Part shown: in pieces, positions 17,768-27,148 of the stretch | Layout of the letters: each line of letters starts with the position of its first letter | Position numbering within the stretch: position 1 is the first letter of the stretch | Assembly: GCF_900116225.1 (NCBI RefSeq) | Contig: NZ_FOZZ01000011.1 | Location: 1 to 64,000, forward strand | From: Sphingobacterium wenxiniae | Lineage (GTDB): Bacteria; Bacteroidota; Bacteroidia; Sphingobacteriales; Sphingobacteriaceae | Direction of reading: 5' to 3' | DNA: 64,000 nucleotides | Notes under the pieces: generated by a model | The model's database searches: none | What the model saw: only the letters and a program-made list of their open reading frames with translations | Told to the model about the DNA's origin: nothing | Translations under genes and position numbers: made by a program

Positions 17768-20491
17768 TTGATGAAGAAACAATTTTTCTATTTATTTGTC
17801 CTTTCCTTGTTGTTGGTTGCCAATGGTTTGCATGCACAACAGAAGCCAGCTATTCCTATTAACAATGTCGTAGAAAAAGTACAGCAGTATTTTGGAGGGT
17901 ATCCTGTTGAAAAAGTACACCTACATTTTGATAAACCCTATTATGCGGTAGGTGATACACTTTGGTTTAAAACGTATATGCACCATAATCTGTTTGATTA
18001 TGACCCGAGCAAGATTGTGTATGTGGAAGTGCTGAACAGTAAAGATTCTTTGATTCAGACTTTGCGTATCCCTTTAAAAGATAATGCAGGAAATGGACAT
18101 CTTGTTCTTGATCCACAGTTTGTATCACAGGATAACTACAGATTCCGTGCATACACGAAATGGATGGCAAATTTTGATAACAGTTATTTCTTTAACAAAA
18201 TTGTGCCAGTGGGCGATGCGATCAATAAAAAATTGGGTGCCGAAATTGTCTTCACCCCAGAAGGAGGTACAAAAACCAAAGCAACAGTACAGTTTCGCGA
18301 TCGTCAAGGAAACCTATTGAGCCGGAGAAAATTGAGTTGGGAGGCTATTGACGGTTGGGATCCGTTTGATAAAGGTAAGGCTGAGACGGACGATATGGGA
18401 CGCATACAGATTAATCTGAATATCAAAAATCCGGAATATATAAAAAAAGGTCGCCTTAATGTGAAAATTGATGGCGATAAGTTAGAACCTGCCGTGGAAG
18501 GTAGTTATTCCCTACAGCATGCTTTGTGGGATGCAGATGTGCAGTTCTTTCCAGAAGGAGGTGATTTATTGGCAGGTGTGCCGAAAAAATTGGCCTTTAA
18601 GGCACTTAGTACGCAGGGGAGAGGATTGCGTATAAAAGGAAAGATTCTTGATAGCAAAAAGAAAGAAGTTGCCGAGTTTGCCGATTTGGGCTTAGGTATG
18701 GGGGCAATTACTTTTATTCCGGTTGCTGGCGAAAAATATAAAGCAACAGTTACATTCGAAAATGGCGAACAACGCAGTTATGACCTTCCGGAAGTTAAAG
18801 AAGAAGGGATAAATGTGGTGTTGGCAAAAGAGGATGGTCCGCAATTCCAATTAGGATTGGTAGCTAGCGAAGCATTCTATCAGAAAATGTCCAATCAACC
18901 GTTTTATGTGCTCGGACAATCCAATGGTTATTTGGTCTACGCTGCGCAAGCTACTTTAAAGAATGCTTCCGTTGTGGTCAATATACCAAAAGATAAACTG
19001 CCGAACGGAATTGTACAGATTACCGTTATGCAGTCTGATGGCACACCTTTGAGCGAAAGACTCGTGTTCAATGATGCACAAGCACTGTTGCCAATTGCTG
19101 TTAAAACAGACAAAACAGATTATAGCCGTAAAGAGGTAGTAAAATTATCCATTAACGTACCTTCTGCAGATTCACTAAAATCTAATTATTCTGTAGCAGT
19201 CATTGATGAAGTAAAAGTGCCGCATGATGACGATCAAGATTTAGGTATCTTGGGCAATTACCTCCTAACATCGGATCTGACAGGGTATATAGAGTCTCCC
19301 AATTATTATTTTAACCCAAAACATGAAAACCGTCGAGAAGCCTTGGACGCGTTATTGATGACGCAAGGATTTAGACGTTTCTCTTATACGGATTTGTTGG
19401 CAGAGAAATTTCCACAAGTGCAGTTTCTGCCGGAGCAGGGGATTACCCTTTCAGGAACATTGCGGTTGAATACTGGGCGTACGGTGCCTAATGGCGGTCT
19501 GTTACTTTCCATTCCTTCGCGCAATATTCGAAAGGACGCTTATACGGATCCACAGGGAAGGTTTGTGTTTGAGAATTTGGTGTTTCCGGACTCCTCTAAA
19601 GCAACAGTAAGTGCACGTGGCAATGCGAATTTCAGAGAATTGGTTATCTATATGGATCAGACCTATTTTCCAGCTATAGATCAAGGAAATCCTTATGCGC
19701 GTAATAATGTGCAGAATATAGATGCGGATATGAAAAATTACCTTACGAACAGTAAGAGTGAATACCGTTCTTCAGTCTTGATTGATGAGATTGAAGTGAC
19801 TGGAGTACAACGGAAACAGGTAACCAGTAAGGAGTTTTCTGCTCTGTCTGGTTTGTCTATGCCCGAACATCGTATCGAAGCTAACAGAATATCAGGTTGT
19901 AACGTACTGACCATGTGCCTGAACACATTGCTCACCGGTATTACCTATGATACGCAAACACTGAAATACTATGTGAGCCGAAACTATAACCAAGGAAGCC
20001 GTGTTCCTGTGCAGTTTTTCTTGAATGGTATGCCTATTGACGAACCATCGTTGAATTCCATTATACCATCTGAAATTGAGGCTATTGAAATTTTTCTGCG
20101 GGATGACTTAGGGACGGTAAGCCGTATGTACCAAAACGATGGTGTGGTGTCTATCATGACGAAAAAGAACGAACAAAAATCACAACCACGTATGTCTTTG
20201 GCAGAGATTGAAAGCTTGCTGCCGAAAACAAATGTTATTGACATGATGCCTTTAGGTTATGTGAAAGAACGAAAATTCTATATGCCGAAGTACGATACGC
20301 CAGAAAGTAAAAATACGAACGATTATCGTACAACTGTTTATTGGAACCCGGACGTCACATTGGATGAAACAGGTAATGCCACTTTGAATTTCTATAATGC
20401 TGACGGAAATGGAAAATACAAAATCGTGGTGGAGGGACAGGATGAATCTGGTAATATAGGTAGACAGATCTATTACTATAATGTGAAATAA
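17768..20491 (+). CDS. Large exported protein with MG2-like N-terminal domain and TonB-plug-like C-terminal domain
   Basis: The 907-residue protein begins with a signal peptide (cleavage after about residue 23, LHAQ). The stretch YPVEKVHLHFDKPYYAVGDTLWF is the MG2 (alpha-2-macroglobulin) start found in a large Bacteroidota family. Several immunoglobulin-like domains and a carboxypeptidase-type repeat (about 565-620) follow. Around 700-800 is a segment resembling a TonB receptor plug (FLNGMPIDEPSLNSIIPSEI). The C-terminus (VYWNPDVTLDETGNATLNFY) is typical of the family. No beta-barrel follows the plug, so it is not a complete receptor. The role is unknown, probably at the cell envelope. A strong terminator follows. 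Confidence 0.8.
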   Translation: MMKKQFFYLFVLSLLLVANGLHAQQKPAIPINNVVEKVQQYFGGYPVEKVHLHFDKPYYAVGDTLWFKTYMHHNLFDYDPSKIVYVEVLNSKDSLIQTLRIPLKDNAGNGHLVLDPQFVSQDNYRFRAYTKWMANFDNSYFFNKIVPVGDAINKKLGAEIVFTPEGGTKTKATVQFRDRQGNLLSRRKLSWEAIDGWDPFDKGKAETDDMGRIQINLNIKNPEYIKKGRLNVKIDGDKLEPAVEGSYSLQHALWDADVQFFPEGGDLLAGVPKKLAFKALSTQGRGLRIKGKILDSKKKEVAEFADLGLGMGAITFIPVAGEKYKATVTFENGEQRSYDLPEVKEEGINVVLAKEDGPQFQLGLVASEAFYQKMSNQPFYVLGQSNGYLVYAAQATLKNASVVVNIPKDKLPNGIVQITVMQSDGTPLSERLVFNDAQALLPIAVKTDKTDYSRKEVVKLSINVPSADSLKSNYSVAVIDEVKVPHDDDQDLGILGNYLLTSDLTGYIESPNYYFNPKHENRREALDALLMTQGFRRFSYTDLLAEKFPQVQFLPEQGITLSGTLRLNTGRTVPNGGLLLSIPSRNIRKDAYTDPQGRFVFENLVFPDSSKATVSARGNANFRELVIYMDQTYFPAIDQGNPYARNNVQNIDADMKNYLTNSKSEYRSSVLIDEIEVTGVQRKQVTSKEFSALSGLSMPEHRIEANRISGCNVLTMCLNTLLTGITYDTQTLKYYVSRNYNQGSRVPVQFFLNGMPIDEPSLNSIIPSEIEAIEIFLRDDLGTVSRMYQNDGVVSIMTKKNEQKSQPRMSLAEIESLLPKTNVIDMMPLGYVKERKFYMPKYDTPESKNTNDYRTTVYWNPDVTLDETGNATLNFYNADGNGKYKIVVEGQDESGNIGRQIYYYNVK

Positions 20492-20510
20492 TGCGGATGA
20501 AAACTCGTTG

Positions 20511-20544
20511 AAAAAACCCAAGACTCCTTGTCTTGGGTTTTTTT
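20511..20544 (+). terminator. Intrinsic terminator after the MG2/plug gene
   Basis: AAAACCCAAGAC pairs perfectly with GTCTTGGGTTTT around a short loop and ends in T7. Confidence 0.88.
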
Positions 20545-20545
20545 G

Positions 20546-20948
20546 TTAAATAATGATTGGTTGTGTAATGTGGGCTTCTAAAGTTTTAACAATGACTTGT
20601 TGGGATAGGGGACAATAAATATGGTTGTAATGAAATAATTAAAATCAAAAAAAATGTTATTTTGTTAACAACTTATTGTTTTTAATGATAAATTTGTATG
20701 CAATGCCAGTTGTAGATAGCGGTTTCTTAATAATGGTGACTGAGAGAGGGAAGAAGTCTTAAAAGAAAACAAAATCTAAAAAAATATTATAATTATATCT
20801 GGAAAAGTATTTTTCCGTGTAGGAAGAATGTTCGTCCTTGATATAAGTTAGTGGCGCATGGATACCGTTGGGGTTAAAGATTGTTTCATGTTGTTTAGTG
20901 ATGCCTTTTTAGCAGTCCGTTTTTTCGGACTGCTGAGAGGTGTTATTT
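20546..20948. other. 403-base gap, possible small RNA or leader
   Basis: No open frame longer than a few codons is supported. A perfect -7 element TAAATTTG lies near 20691-20698 (rightward), without a good -33 partner. A perfect hairpin, AGCAGTCCG/CGGACTGCT, lies at about 20910-20933 without a U-tract on either side. GGAAAA/TTTTCC near 20800 makes another small stem. This could be a small RNA or nothing; the two flanking genes converge on it. Confidence 0.3.
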
Positions 20949-21785
20949 TTAATCTTTGGTTCGTACCCGTAGGTTGAGTATAACACTGAGGATAATAATG
21001 CCAATACCTATAAAAGAATAGACGTTCAGCATCTCATCAAATAGAAAATAGCCAAAAAGAATAGCGTATATAACTCCTAAATAGTTTAAGCTTGCGACTT
21101 TGGATAAATTGGCTTGTTGATAGGATAAGGTCATGTAATATTGAGCACATTGTGTGAATAATCCTATAAGCAACAGATAGAGCCAATCTACACCAATCGG
21201 TTGTTGCCAGTGGAAAAGACAGTAGATGCCTACGACTGGAATCGTGACCAATGGAAAATAGAAAATAATGACCAGCGGATGTTCCGAGGTTTTGAGCTTA
21301 GCAATTATATTATAAGCTACTCCTGCGAAGAGTGCAGCAGAAAGACCTACAATAAGGTGTAAAGTCGATATGCGTGTATCAAAGCCTTTCAATAGCCATA
21401 CCCCTGCTATAGCCAGAAGAAAATAAATGTATTGTTGTGGTCGAAGTTTTTGTCCGACGATAAAAATACCCAATATAGCGGTAAAAAACGGAGAAAGATA
21501 ATTGATGGTAACTGCTGATGCTAAGGGGATATTCTGCAAGGTGTAGAAAGAACCTATCAGTCCCAGACAACCGGCAATGCCTCTTAGCGTTAATAACTTC
21601 TTGTTATTACCCAATATCGGGATGCGCTGTTGTCGAAGTATGGCATAGGAAGCTATGAGGCTGAAAATCGAACGGAAGAATACAACTTCCAAAGTTGGGA
21701 GATGCGCAACATATTTTACACATACATTCATCAAGGCAAAGAACAGCCCTGCCAACAGCATATAAAGAACACTCTTCTGCTGCAC
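20949..21785 (-). CDS. EamA-family drug/metabolite transporter
   Basis: The 278-residue protein has about ten membrane helices arranged as two EamA repeats of five, with ISYLSPFFTAILGIF-like segments at equivalent positions near 95 and 235. DMT transporters of this type export or import small metabolites; the substrate cannot be inferred. Its ATG abuts the stop of the YihY-family gene, making it the third gene of a minus-strand operon. Confidence 0.88.
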   Translation of the reverse strand: MQQKSVLYMLLAGLFFALMNVCVKYVAHLPTLEVVFFRSIFSLIASYAILRQQRIPILGNNKKLLTLRGIAGCLGLIGSFYTLQNIPLASAVTINYLSPFFTAILGIFIVGQKLRPQQYIYFLLAIAGVWLLKGFDTRISTLHLIVGLSAALFAGVAYNIIAKLKTSEHPLVIIFYFPLVTIPVVGIYCLFHWQQPIGVDWLYLLLIGLFTQCAQYYMTLSYQQANLSKVASLNYLGVIYAILFGYFLFDEMLNVYSFIGIGIIILSVILNLRVRTKD

Positions 21786-22730
21786 TTATTCTACTTCTTT
21801 TATCTCTATCATTACTGCATAAGACCGAGGTTGGATTCCATTGCCATATTTAATGGCATACTGTTTCGTAAACTCGGCCCCAAAATAGAGAATAGCGGCT
21901 GAATAGTAGACAAAACTCAATAAAATGATGATTGACCCCGCTGCGCCGAAAGAACTTGCTGTAGCATTGGAAGAGAGGTACCAAGAAATAAGGTATTTAC
22001 CCAAAGAAAAAAGCAATGATGTGAAAACTGCTCCCCATACGACATCCCGGAAGCGAACTTTAGCATCCGGTAAGAAGGCAAAGATACAGGCGAACAAAGT
22101 TGTTATGATTAAAAAGGATACACCGGTGTTGATGAGGTCAATCATCTGCAGGTTGATGTTGGGAATATATTCACCTAAGAAATCTCCAACTTTGCCCATT
22201 AAAAGGCTGATGATACTGCTCAAGACTAACGAAACCATGAGTAGGAATCCGAGTCCTATAATCATAGAGAAAGACAGTAAACGATCAATAACGATTTTGA
22301 GCCAACCTTTTTTCGGCTTAACCTTAATTTGCCAGATTTCATTAATCGAATTCTGTATGTCCACAAAGATAGTGGTCGACGAAAAGATAAGTGTACCAAT
22401 ACCAATATAGAGACCTATGCTGTTTTTACTTTCAAGTGATATTTTCTGGATAGCGGCATCAAGCAGACCTGTGATATCTGGCCCGAGCAGTTCATACAGA
22501 TCAGCCATGATCTCGTTTCGCGCACCGCCAGTGTCATCAAGCTGATTGCCATAAAAAAAACCTAATGCCCAAATGAGTATCAAAATCAGAGGCCCAATAG
22601 AGAATACGGTGTAATATGCCAAAGAAGCACTTTTTTTAAGGCATTTATCTTCCATGAAATCATTGAACGTTGCGTACAACAACAAGCCAAATCCTTTTAT
22701 TTTTTGCCAAAGTGTTTCTTTTTTCTCCAT
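21786..22730 (-). CDS. YihY/BrkB-family inner membrane protein
   Basis: The 314-residue protein has six membrane helices and the family signatures LAYYTVFSIGPLILI, DIQNSINEIWQIK and SFVYYSAAILYFGAEFTKQYA. The family was once thought to be RNase BN; its function is not established. It lies three bases after the acyl-CoA ligase stop and abuts the EamA gene. Confidence 0.9.
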   Translation of the reverse strand: MEKKETLWQKIKGFGLLLYATFNDFMEDKCLKKSASLAYYTVFSIGPLILILIWALGFFYGNQLDDTGGARNEIMADLYELLGPDITGLLDAAIQKISLESKNSIGLYIGIGTLIFSSTTIFVDIQNSINEIWQIKVKPKKGWLKIVIDRLLSFSMIIGLGFLLMVSLVLSSIISLLMGKVGDFLGEYIPNINLQMIDLINTGVSFLIITTLFACIFAFLPDAKVRFRDVVWGAVFTSLLFSLGKYLISWYLSSNATASSFGAAGSIIILLSFVYYSAAILYFGAEFTKQYAIKYGNGIQPRSYAVMIEIKEVE

Positions 22731-22733
22731 CTG

Positions 22734-24491
22734 CTATTCTGTGTAGATTCTCTGTATGATTGCTGCGGAATTGTTCGTGATGACTTTCCGCTTCAAGCTC
22801 AATTTCGGAGTCAGCTCACCTCCGTCAATCGTCCATTCCTGTGGGAGCAACTCAAACTTTTTAACCTTCTCCCATTGGCCAAAGGTACGACTCAGTTGTT
22901 CAATTTCACGTTCATATTTTGCAATAACCTCTGGGTTTTTGATAATATCCTGCTTTGTGGTGTAAGCAATTCCTTTATGTTCACACCATTTTTCCAACTG
23001 TTCGAAGGCTGGAACAATCAATGCGGCAGGAAAACGTTGGTTTTCACCAACAATCATCACCTGTGCTATAAACGTTGATTCCATGAATTTGTTTTCGATA
23101 GCTTGTGGGGCGATGTATTTACCACCTGCTGTTTTGAAGATTTCTTTCTTACGATCGGTTATTTTTAAGAAGCCATCAGGTGTTATTTCACCGATGTCAC
23201 CCGTTTTGAAAAAACCTTGTTCGTCGAATGCTTCACGAGTGGCTTCCTCATTTTTGAAGTATCCAGAAGTTATGCTAGGCCCTTTGACTAATATTTCGCC
23301 ATCGTCAGCAATTTTTACTGCCAAATTTTTCAATACACGTCCCACTGTTCCAAATTTGACATCAGTGCCAACATGGGAGTTGACAGCAATAACTGGAGAA
23401 GTTTCTGTGAGTCCGTATCCCTCCAGTACCTTGATGTCTGCAGCCCAAAAAACGCGGCCTAATCGCTCCTGAAGAGCTGCACCTCCAGAGATGATGAGCT
23501 CAATATTTCCGCCCAAAGCTTCTTTCCATTTTGAGAAAATCAACTTTCGGGCTATGGATAGCTTGAAATTGTAAAATGCCCCATTTTTAGGAGGTTCTTG
23601 AAATTGATGTCCCAATTCCAATGCCCAAAAGAACAGCGATTTTTTGATGCCGGTGAGGGCTTTGCCTTTTTCAACAATTTTGTCATATACTTTTTCTAGG
23701 ACACGAGGTACTGTAGTAAATACCTGTGGTTTTACATCACTGATGTCGGCTACTACGTTGTCTAAGTTTTCAGAATAATAGATCTCTACCTGCCGAGAAA
23801 GATAGATGTAGACTACCATCCGCTCAAAAATATGGCAAAGCGGTAGAAAGCTTAAGGCTTTCGTTAGATGGCTTTCCAATAGATACTCCGAAGCGGCCAC
23901 ATTGCTCAATATATTATGGTGGGAAAGGAATACACCTTTTGGTTTGCCCGTAGTGCCTGAAGTATAGATTAAGGTGAGTAGATCGTGCGGCTGGACAGCA
24001 TCTTTATAAGGTTGTAGGTCGATAGGTTGTTGTTGCCCCAAAGTTACCAAATCCATGTAGTTTTTGCGCCCGCTGATCTCGTCCAACGTATACAAATCGA
24101 TATTCAGCTGGTTTACCGATAGGGCATCATCCACTTTATACGCTAATTCGGCATTGCTTACAACTATCATTTTGGATTCCGAATCGTTCAGAATGTAAGA
24201 TAAGTCGTTGGCAGAAAGAGTAGGATAAAGTGGTACAAGTGCAATTCCCAGCTGATTACAGGCAAAATCAATCATGTTCCACTCGGGGCGATTGCCGGAC
24301 ATGATTGCGACTTTATCACCCTTTTGCAGGTTGTTGGCTATAAGTGCTTTACTGATATTGTTGACCCTGTTTATGAAGTCAGCTGTACTGTATTTCACCC
24401 ATTCGCCATTCTGCTTACCAGCTACCATACAAGTTTTGGGATGTTGCTGATAGTAATCGAGGATATCAAATATTCTATTGAATTTGTCCAT
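22734..24491 (-). CDS. Long-chain fatty acid-CoA ligase (AMP-forming)
   Basis: The 585-residue protein is an adenylate-forming enzyme. It has the P-loop-like AMP signature LIYTSGTTGKPKGV (about 172-185), YGLTETSPV (about 360), the TGDIGE segment with the ribose-binding aspartate, and DRKKEIFKTAGGKYIAP with the hinge region. It activates fatty acids to acyl-CoA via acyl-AMP. The C-terminal half matches the FadD15/long-chain group rather than acetyl-CoA synthetase. It heads an operon with two membrane proteins; no functional link is obvious. Confidence 0.92.
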   Translation of the reverse strand: MDKFNRIFDILDYYQQHPKTCMVAGKQNGEWVKYSTADFINRVNNISKALIANNLQKGDKVAIMSGNRPEWNMIDFACNQLGIALVPLYPTLSANDLSYILNDSESKMIVVSNAELAYKVDDALSVNQLNIDLYTLDEISGRKNYMDLVTLGQQQPIDLQPYKDAVQPHDLLTLIYTSGTTGKPKGVFLSHHNILSNVAASEYLLESHLTKALSFLPLCHIFERMVVYIYLSRQVEIYYSENLDNVVADISDVKPQVFTTVPRVLEKVYDKIVEKGKALTGIKKSLFFWALELGHQFQEPPKNGAFYNFKLSIARKLIFSKWKEALGGNIELIISGGAALQERLGRVFWAADIKVLEGYGLTETSPVIAVNSHVGTDVKFGTVGRVLKNLAVKIADDGEILVKGPSITSGYFKNEEATREAFDEQGFFKTGDIGEITPDGFLKITDRKKEIFKTAGGKYIAPQAIENKFMESTFIAQVMIVGENQRFPAALIVPAFEQLEKWCEHKGIAYTTKQDIIKNPEVIAKYEREIEQLSRTFGQWEKVKKFELLPQEWTIDGGELTPKLSLKRKVITNNSAAIIQRIYTE

Positions 24492-24653
24492 GTCCGTGAA
24501 ATTTAAGTTTATAATTCTCTTCCCTATATGGTACTAATATAACATTTTTGTTTTTTATTTTATAAGATAACGCTTAATAGAAAGATAGTTTTTTAGGATA
24601 AAAGAGAAATTCGTCTTGTAACCATGGAACTCAGGTTATAACAGAATTTAACT

Positions 24654-24682
24654 TTTGAAAGCCGAAAAAAGTATTACTTTTG
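24654..24682 (+). promoter_or_regulatory. Bacteroidota-type promoter for the outer membrane protein gene
   Basis: TTTG at 24654-24657 and TACTTTTG at 24675-24682, 17 bases apart. Transcription would begin near 24689. This makes the ATG at 24704 the start, and excludes the in-frame TTG at 24680, which lies inside the -7 element. Confidence 0.6.
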
Positions 24683-24703
24683 GGGAGCAAAAAAATCGGA
24701 TAC

Positions 24704-25243
24704 ATGAAGAAAGTAAATTGGCTATTATTAACACTGGGTGTAGTTTTTTTTTCGGTGGATAAAGCATCTGCGCAATTAACGGAACAACATGCCGTAGGTG
24801 GACGTTTTGGTAGTGCTACTGGGATTACTTATCGATATGCTTTGTCGGAAGAGAGAGCCGCAGAAGGAATTTTAAGTGTGCAAAGTAATTCAAAATACCG
24901 TCGTTTCAGATTGATAGGTTTATATGAGTTTCATAAACCGTTAGCAGAAAACTTTAGCTGGTACTACGGTTTTGGTGGAAGCTTGGGGAGTATTAAGTAT
25001 AAAGCCCTTGTGTCAACGACAGAAAGAATAAATGAGAATGGAGATAGAGAGGTTGTGACTGTTAAGACAGAACCTAAATCGGAATTGGCATTGAGTATTG
25101 AAGGTGTGGTCGGTGTGGAATACCGTATCCCAACGACACCTTTGGCGGTATCGCTTGATGTTAAGCCTTACTTTGATTTCTTACAGGAAAGTACGATTAA
25201 AGTCTTTGATCCATTTGGTTTAAGTATTCGTTATACGTTTTAA
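24704..25243 (+). CDS. Outer membrane beta-barrel protein, unknown role
   Basis: From the ATG at 24704 the protein has 179 residues, with a signal peptide ending near DKASA. Alternating hydrophobic strands follow, and the terminal residues SIRYTF end in phenylalanine, as in Bam-inserted barrels. The segment AVGGRFGSATGITYRYALSE resembles small eight-stranded porin-like proteins of Bacteroidota. No enzymatic motif is visible. The gene is monocistronic with its own promoter and a strong bidirectional terminator. Confidence 0.75.
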   Translation: MKKVNWLLLTLGVVFFSVDKASAQLTEQHAVGGRFGSATGITYRYALSEERAAEGILSVQSNSKYRRFRLIGLYEFHKPLAENFSWYYGFGGSLGSIKYKALVSTTERINENGDREVVTVKTEPKSELALSIEGVVGVEYRIPTTPLAVSLDVKPYFDFLQESTIKVFDPFGLSIRYTF

Positions 25244-25247
25244 GAAT

Positions 25248-25282
25248 AAAAAAATGGAAACTTTAAAAGTTTCCATTTTTTT
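25248..25282. terminator. Bidirectional terminator between the barrel gene and the M61 peptidase
   Basis: AAAAATGGAAACTTT pairs with AAGTTTCCATTTTT across two bases; A- and T-tracts on either side serve both convergent genes. Confidence 0.88.
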
Positions 25283-27017
25283 ATTCTATAGATAGCCATA
25301 TTTTCCCTAAAGTTATTTCGTGATCTGTCGCTTCACTTCTTTCACGGATACACCATTGCTGTTTGGCAGAGCGACGTAGCGGACTGTGTATGGTTCGAAG
25401 TAAGCCATCCCGCGAGACAAGGACATCAACGACCTCATCTACCTCTGCATGGGTTAATATGTTGTCCAACTCTTTTCCGGCAATGTCTAAGCGTATGCCG
25501 TTGATGCCAATAAGCTCGTCGTTGACTTGCAGTCCGGCATCCCACGCTCCTGAACCACGCTCTATCTGCTTGATAATTATCTTGCCATCCTGAACGCCTG
25601 TCTTGATACCCAAGCTAAGCTCCTGACTATCTTCGTTGAGGTCAATCAATTCATGACCTACTGCATGGAAATAGGTGTTGTAGTCTAATTCTTTGGTACT
25701 GTGTGCTGCGGTAAATATTTCGGATAAATCTACGCCAGTTACGCGTTCGGCAAGTGTTTGGAATTCGTCCTCTTCAAACCCTCGATTTTCTTGTTTGTAG
25801 AAAAGTTCATAAGCCGCGCGGAGCACATAGTCTAAGCAATATTGCCCGGCTGTCTCCGCAATGATCTTAATATCCAACGCCACCGTGAGTATAGCTCCTT
25901 TGTTATAATATGAAATGCCGGTATTGGCTGAGTTTTCATCTGGACGATAATGTTTTATCCATGTGTCAAAGCTAGATAAAGCGGCAGATTGTAGTTTATA
26001 TCCGGGACGGTTGTATACCAAATTAAAATCGTTGGATAGAACATTCAGGTATTCTTTTGGGCTGAAAAAACCACATCTACGGATAATCAGGTTATCGTAA
26101 TACGACGTAAATCCCTCCATGATCCACAAGCCTGTCGTATAGTTTTCCTGTTCGTAATCAAAAGGTCCTAAAGCTTTTGGTCTTAATCGTTTAACGTTCC
26201 AAAGGTGGAAATATTCATGAGCGACCAGGCTCAGGTAGTTTTTATACGTGTTTTCATTGCTATAGGCATTTCGGCTGCTTGCCAATATTGTTGAGTTGAG
26301 GTGTTCTAGGCCTCCAAATGCCGATTGATAGTTATGGGTAACAAAGACATAACGTTTGTTGGGGTTTTCGCCCCAGATGCGAGTTTCTTCTTCCACAATT
26401 TTTTGGATGTCGGAAGTGAGCTTATGCTTATCGTACTTACCTCCGCCGACCATAGCAAATTCATGGGGAATGCCTGCTGCATCGAAGGACCAAATGTCCT
26501 GATTGCCTAATTCCAGTGGTGAATCAAATAGAATATCAAAATCCGGTGCATAAAAACAGTTTTCCTTGTCTTCTACTTTATCTAATCCAGTGGATATCCT
26601 GGACCATTGCTCGGGTAGTTTTACAGATAGGGTGGTAGGATGGTTCAAGTGGCCATCGATATATAGAAAAGTAGCTGCAGGACTGATAAAAGCATGGTCG
26701 CTATCGATGAAATTTGTGCGAACAGAAGCCTCAAAGCCATAGATGCGGTAGTTAATTTGCAAAGGACTTGATGAATTGGCAACACGCCACGTGTTCTTGG
26801 CGGTTTTTTGCCAGGCTATGGATCTGTTCTCACTAACGGCTTGAAAACTCTCTACATGACGGGAGTACTCCCGAATGAGGTATGATCCTGGCGTCCATAC
26901 AGGCATTTTCACTTCTATGTAATCGGAATCGAAGCCATGGATTTCCATCTGTACATCGACATAATGGGCGTGTGGTTCGGCAAAAGAGAGGGTAAAATGT
27001 ATGTTAGATTTCGACAT
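25281..27017 (-). CDS. M61-family metallopeptidase with PDZ domain
   Basis: The catalytic motif HEYFHLWNVKRLRP and the downstream WIMEGFTSYYDN give the two histidines and the glutamate of an M61 (glycyl aminopeptidase-like) zinc site. The N-terminal half is the M61 beta domain and the C-terminal 110 residues form a PDZ domain (ERGSGAWDAGLQVNDELIGING). An ATG at 27071 would add 18 residues, but it lies within the -33 box of a near-perfect promoter (27042-27072), so I place the start at 27017, giving 578 residues without a signal peptide. A cytoplasmic location follows from that start and is less certain. Confidence 0.88.
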   Translation of the reverse strand: MSKSNIHFTLSFAEPHAHYVDVQMEIHGFDSDYIEVKMPVWTPGSYLIREYSRHVESFQAVSENRSIAWQKTAKNTWRVANSSSPLQINYRIYGFEASVRTNFIDSDHAFISPAATFLYIDGHLNHPTTLSVKLPEQWSRISTGLDKVEDKENCFYAPDFDILFDSPLELGNQDIWSFDAAGIPHEFAMVGGGKYDKHKLTSDIQKIVEEETRIWGENPNKRYVFVTHNYQSAFGGLEHLNSTILASSRNAYSNENTYKNYLSLVAHEYFHLWNVKRLRPKALGPFDYEQENYTTGLWIMEGFTSYYDNLIIRRCGFFSPKEYLNVLSNDFNLVYNRPGYKLQSAALSSFDTWIKHYRPDENSANTGISYYNKGAILTVALDIKIIAETAGQYCLDYVLRAAYELFYKQENRGFEEDEFQTLAERVTGVDLSEIFTAAHSTKELDYNTYFHAVGHELIDLNEDSQELSLGIKTGVQDGKIIIKQIERGSGAWDAGLQVNDELIGINGIRLDIAGKELDNILTHAEVDEVVDVLVSRDGLLRTIHSPLRRSAKQQWCIRERSEATDHEITLGKIWLSIE

Positions 27018-27041
27018 TTGTTTGATTTTTGCAGTAAATAA

Positions 27042-27072
27042 CAAAGCTAAAGCTAAAATAGGATACATCAAA
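27042..27072 (-). promoter_or_regulatory. Consensus Bacteroidota promoter for the M61 peptidase
   Basis: On the minus strand TTTG (27072-27069) is followed after exactly 19 bases by TAGCTTTG (27049-27042). Transcription should begin near 27036, about 19 bases before the ATG at 27017. This decides the start of the gene. Confidence 0.75.
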
Positions 27073-27148
27073 TTCTTGCGTTAAAATACTTCGGAATTTT
27101 AACGTGCAAATCATTATCTTTGAAGATAGAATATATAAACTTTAGAAC

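Noticed and set aside
17768-20491. Full TonB-dependent receptor
   Set aside because: The plug-like segment is near the C-terminus and no beta-barrel domain follows it.
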